Assembly: GCA_026994735.1 (NCBI GenBank)
Contig: JALWQD010000118.1
Location: forward strand, 1-7,268
DNA length: 7,268 nucleotides
Reading direction: 5' to 3'
Origin: Gammaproteobacteria bacterium
GTDB taxonomy: Bacteria; Pseudomonadota; Gammaproteobacteria; SZUA-140
Positions 7,201 to 7,268 of this stretch are shown here, piece after piece. A program made the position numbers and the translations under genes. The notes under the pieces were generated by a model, which ran no database searches, was not told where the DNA came from, and saw only the letters and a list, made by a program, of their open reading frames with translations. How positions within the stretch are numbered: position 1 is the first letter of the stretch; each line of letters begins with the position of its first letter.

Positions 7201-7268
7201 ATACAGGCCCGCAAATGGCCGCCTTGCGCTCATCAGCGGCGCTTGCGCGCAGCGCCGCTGATGAGCGC
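1278..7268 (+). CDS. Giant secreted multi-propeller protein of BNR/Asp-box repeats (3' end beyond window)
   Basis: The frame is open from a stop at 1266-1268 to the window end: 1,997 codons and no stop. TTG at 1278 is chosen because residues 1-28 then form a signal peptide (MYRIKW, hydrophobic core, cut after AMA). The first in-frame ATG (1356) falls inside it at residue 27 and would destroy it. Residues about 45-1840 are some 41 blades of 40-50 residues with the pattern G-[LI]-[YF]-x-S-x-D-x-G-x-S-W-x-x, then G-L-P, a hydrophobic strand and L-Y-A-G-T. The same blade occurs in WD40/YVTN/BNR-like, Vps10/sortilin and GH74 propellers. Residues 1845-1899 are an Asp-rich metal-binding segment, and 1915-1997 begin an unrecognised domain. 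The mature part has only two cysteines, C1857 and C1899. Tandem propellers suggest an exported binding or scaffold protein at the cell surface, perhaps anchored by the missing C-terminus. No catalytic site was identified. A sigma-54 promoter lies upstream, and the divergent neighbour is a PEP-CTERM protein. Confidence 0.93.
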   Translation, partial: MYRIKWSLFPLYATVYCLLFGFGNLAMALPWAPIGPNNASVFSLAKADNAPLKMLAGTFFGGLYQSEDGGQHWQHLKSPFSKTTVFTVAYAPGSITTIYAGTFDQGLYKSTDAGNSWQKLANGLQGNSINALSIAPDKPATLLVATEQGLYRSTDGGKQWQSSLIAATPRALTFVPGHAGLVYLGSLKKGVLRSLDYGQSWQTFKQGLGAIDINALHVGKRGQILAASNQGAYRLNAGQSLWEDISYNLPGAKINELQQHPADGRLLAATDDGIYSLAPASSQWQLWGAVPTRSLLTTKDGSLTYVAATFSKLLATSDQGATFFPVDMGIQNSFSGALLSIASGDQTILYSGSGQGIQFNSSFFSTTSSTHPWQNTSGLSQGVFSLVADPVDPSILYAGSEYAGVWKSTDWGSSWQSAANGIIPGTIFALSQATQGSHTLYAGTSSGLYISRDEGLSWQPEKIHSLSKPVRTVLADPILPGIAYFSLQSGELYRSIDDGNSFQLAANGLPANDPVKMLSSSPFGNLYGLTESGLLFATQDYLNWYPVQLPDNITATAISNDPLLPWRSYLTTTDKGVYLTTSAGITWQAANRGMAALPFTFSITVNPQDSQQLYAGTIGGIYFSRDGANSWQKRGLGIPADGHVTQLAIDPRQPQTLFASVRKYGIYRSDDSGLNWQAVANSSGPYTPVATSTTTAARVFIGSARQGIQISEDNGGTFTVSNTGMSLFIRSLAIAPQQAATLYAASLVDGMFRSDNSGNSWRQIGLRGRNLFDIKITSNPDIAYAATSRGVARTRDGGNSWQDLGQRSAFALSLSSDALNSHHLLIGSLDGQTYHSLDGGSSWVSSQSGLPKQNIIATAINPINGQLFAAPEGGGLYRSSNQGSDWQALHGIATNLPITAILVHPLTGTVLAASKGQGVFSSQNNGSSWQNSGLSERQQIISLQASASNPDKVYAATSSGVAISDDFGQHWRSLGQRSRFVFSLLSTPGQGQELIAGGESGQLSRSLDQGRSWQSLEANLPKGNILAQTIDKQRNRHYVAIERAGVYRSDNNGLSWSAGSNSIKNLQVLDLHADNSSGRVLLATNGNGLFSSDDAGLSWQANSAFPSQQIVTDLQPLANRQLLAATDTGIMLTADNGNSWSSLAQQSAFVFDLLRNPTNSRQWFIGGASGEVWRSDDAGRSWSLITTGLPKRNMIALSMSSDGRLYVIAEGVGVFSTLDGGNSWQAIGASQPALSTATSISQGDQAGDLFVGTNGNGLLVSHDHGQTWRQEIAAFASPFLTKIYRDPQQAGRYYLTTASQTTSDPALFISHDNGLSWQPSRHPGLRGQINALATSAAETDTLITAANGQLLRSTDAGNSWQILAALPASYHLLSLKVDASNPRHLVAGTLNSGLIRSQDGGLNWQAIANTQGATITTIIKGATANEWLAGSLGQGIFDSQNQGLNWQRGLLPEQLHRFVLALASDAQGNSIYASIEKLGILKSTDGGRHWQLLSTGLSATDITKILVDPLATNRLYAASASQGIYFSNNAGLLWQQAQTTANGAIIAATFAAGNRAGEVYAGTLGEGLLLSTDGGNHWQSGFQADISNGYILAIKEAADNAQNLFLSSENKGLFRTQDGALNWTQQTTGLPGGVAIDHLLITTAHAPYTLLAGSRRQGVFISQDSGQQWRTSTSAYPALSIRALSGPLANQRLLAATAHHGLLYSLDKGNSWQGGTRLDQRERLITQVALAANNDQIIYAAASGEGLIKSRDGGNSWQSLATDSFAPFILALMIDPQDPSTVYIGSGSGVYISEDGGQNWRPLNNGLFNTNVTSLAIDPLNRYHIYVGTEGGGVFELDRTPAPVDSDGDGIADTQDCAPQDPRIATLHTYYYDYDQDGFGGETIPPSQSFGQPTVERICALQPSPGQVIDSGDPSDFNEYQFTQIIDKQGRRFAVDMSTLAESGQFLNNVFLDLAPDASTVNLQWSGIEAGPGNYTGPQMAALRSSAALARSAADER
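3561..5081 (+). repeat. Three tandem four-blade super-repeats (about 169 residues each)
   Basis: Residues 762-929, 930-1099 and 1100-1268 align as units of four blades. Blade 1 carries YAATSRGVA, YAATSSGVA or LAATDTGI. Blade 2 opens with LGQRSAF (804-810), LGQRSRF (974-980) or LAQQSAF (1143-1149). Blade 3 carries LPKQN (850), LPKGN (1020) or LPKRN (1189). Blade 4 carries a G-x-G-[VL]-[FL] strand. Matching positions are 169-170 residues apart. A fainter fourth unit may follow at 1269-1446, ending GQGIFDSQNQG, which resembles GQGVFSSQNNG of unit one. This is best explained by duplication of a four-blade block. Confidence 0.7.
5420..5440 (+). repeat. Intragenic GC-rich inverted repeat
   Basis: CCCGCGAC (5420-5427) and GTCGCGGG (5433-5440) are perfect 8-bp arms around the 5-base loop ATCTC, inside the giant reading frame. 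There is no following T-run, so it is not a terminator. It may simply follow from the codons used. Confidence 0.4.
6810..6974 (+). other. Asp-rich metal-binding segment after the propeller array
   Basis: Residues 1845-1857 read DSDGDGIADTQDC, a thrombospondin type 3-like calcium motif (D1845, D1847, D1849, D1853). It is followed by APQDPRI, then YYYDYDQDGFGG (1870-1881). The order D-C-x-x-x-D-P with an aromatic-D-x-D-x-D-G-[YF]-G stretch recalls the MopE-type putative metal-binding motif found at the ends of many large bacterial surface proteins. C1857 and C1899 may pair. The segment probably acts as a calcium-stiffened linker between the propellers and a terminal domain. Confidence 0.62.
7226..7268 (+). 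repeat. Perfect 18-bp inverted repeat at the window end
   Basis: The arms are 7226-7243 and 7251-7268, exact reverse complements, with the 7-base loop TGCGCGC. The frame stays open through it and would encode a repetitive Ala/Arg/Ser stretch unlike the domain before it. The right arm ends on the last base of the window, so the true arm length is unknown. It may be a real palindromic element or a fold-back or assembly-end artefact; if so, the last 18-25 bases should not be trusted as protein sequence. Confidence 0.9.

Noticed and set aside
1278..7268. Naming the giant protein a sialidase or a GH74 xyloglucanase because of the Asp-boxes.
   Set aside because: Asp-boxes are structural. No sialidase arginine triad with FRIP motif was seen and no GH74 catalytic pair could be placed, so an enzyme name is not supported.

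Overview
The window shows a Gram-negative bacterium that carries a PEP-CTERM/exosortase surface-protein system. The evidence is a PLPA-type PEP-CTERM sorting tail on one protein and two well-formed sigma-54 (RpoN) promoter sequences. Codon usage and base composition are moderate (roughly half GC in coding DNA, more AT-rich between genes). The species cannot be told from this.

Layout: (1) positions 29-685, minus strand: a complete 218-residue secreted protein with a signal peptide, a cohesin-like beta domain and a C-terminal PLPA-CTERM sorting signal. (2) positions 686-1277: a 592-base divergent intergenic region without a credible gene. It holds a minus-strand sigma-54 promoter match (794-809) facing the first gene, and a plus-strand match (1116-1131) facing the second. 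A perfect match to the IHF consensus lies just upstream of the latter, and a small dyad sits in the presumed leader of the second gene. (3) positions 1278-7268, plus strand: one uninterrupted reading frame of at least 1,997 codons that runs off the window. It starts at TTG, has a signal peptide, and is built almost wholly of about 41 beta-propeller blades of about 43 residues, most with an Asp-box (S-x-D-x-G-x-x-W). The array ends in an aspartate-rich metal-binding segment and the start of an unrecognised domain. The window stops exactly at the end of a perfect 18-bp inverted repeat inside this frame, so the natural C-terminus is not seen.

Reading: the two genes look like a divergently transcribed, co-regulated pair of exported proteins. 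Sigma-54 control of PEP-CTERM genes through the NtrC-type regulator PrsR and kinase PrsK is known in floc-forming bacteria. The paired promoters make it plausible that the giant propeller protein belongs to the same regulon and may carry a sorting signal in its missing end. A role in cell surface, extracellular matrix or aggregation is inference; no enzymatic function can be assigned.
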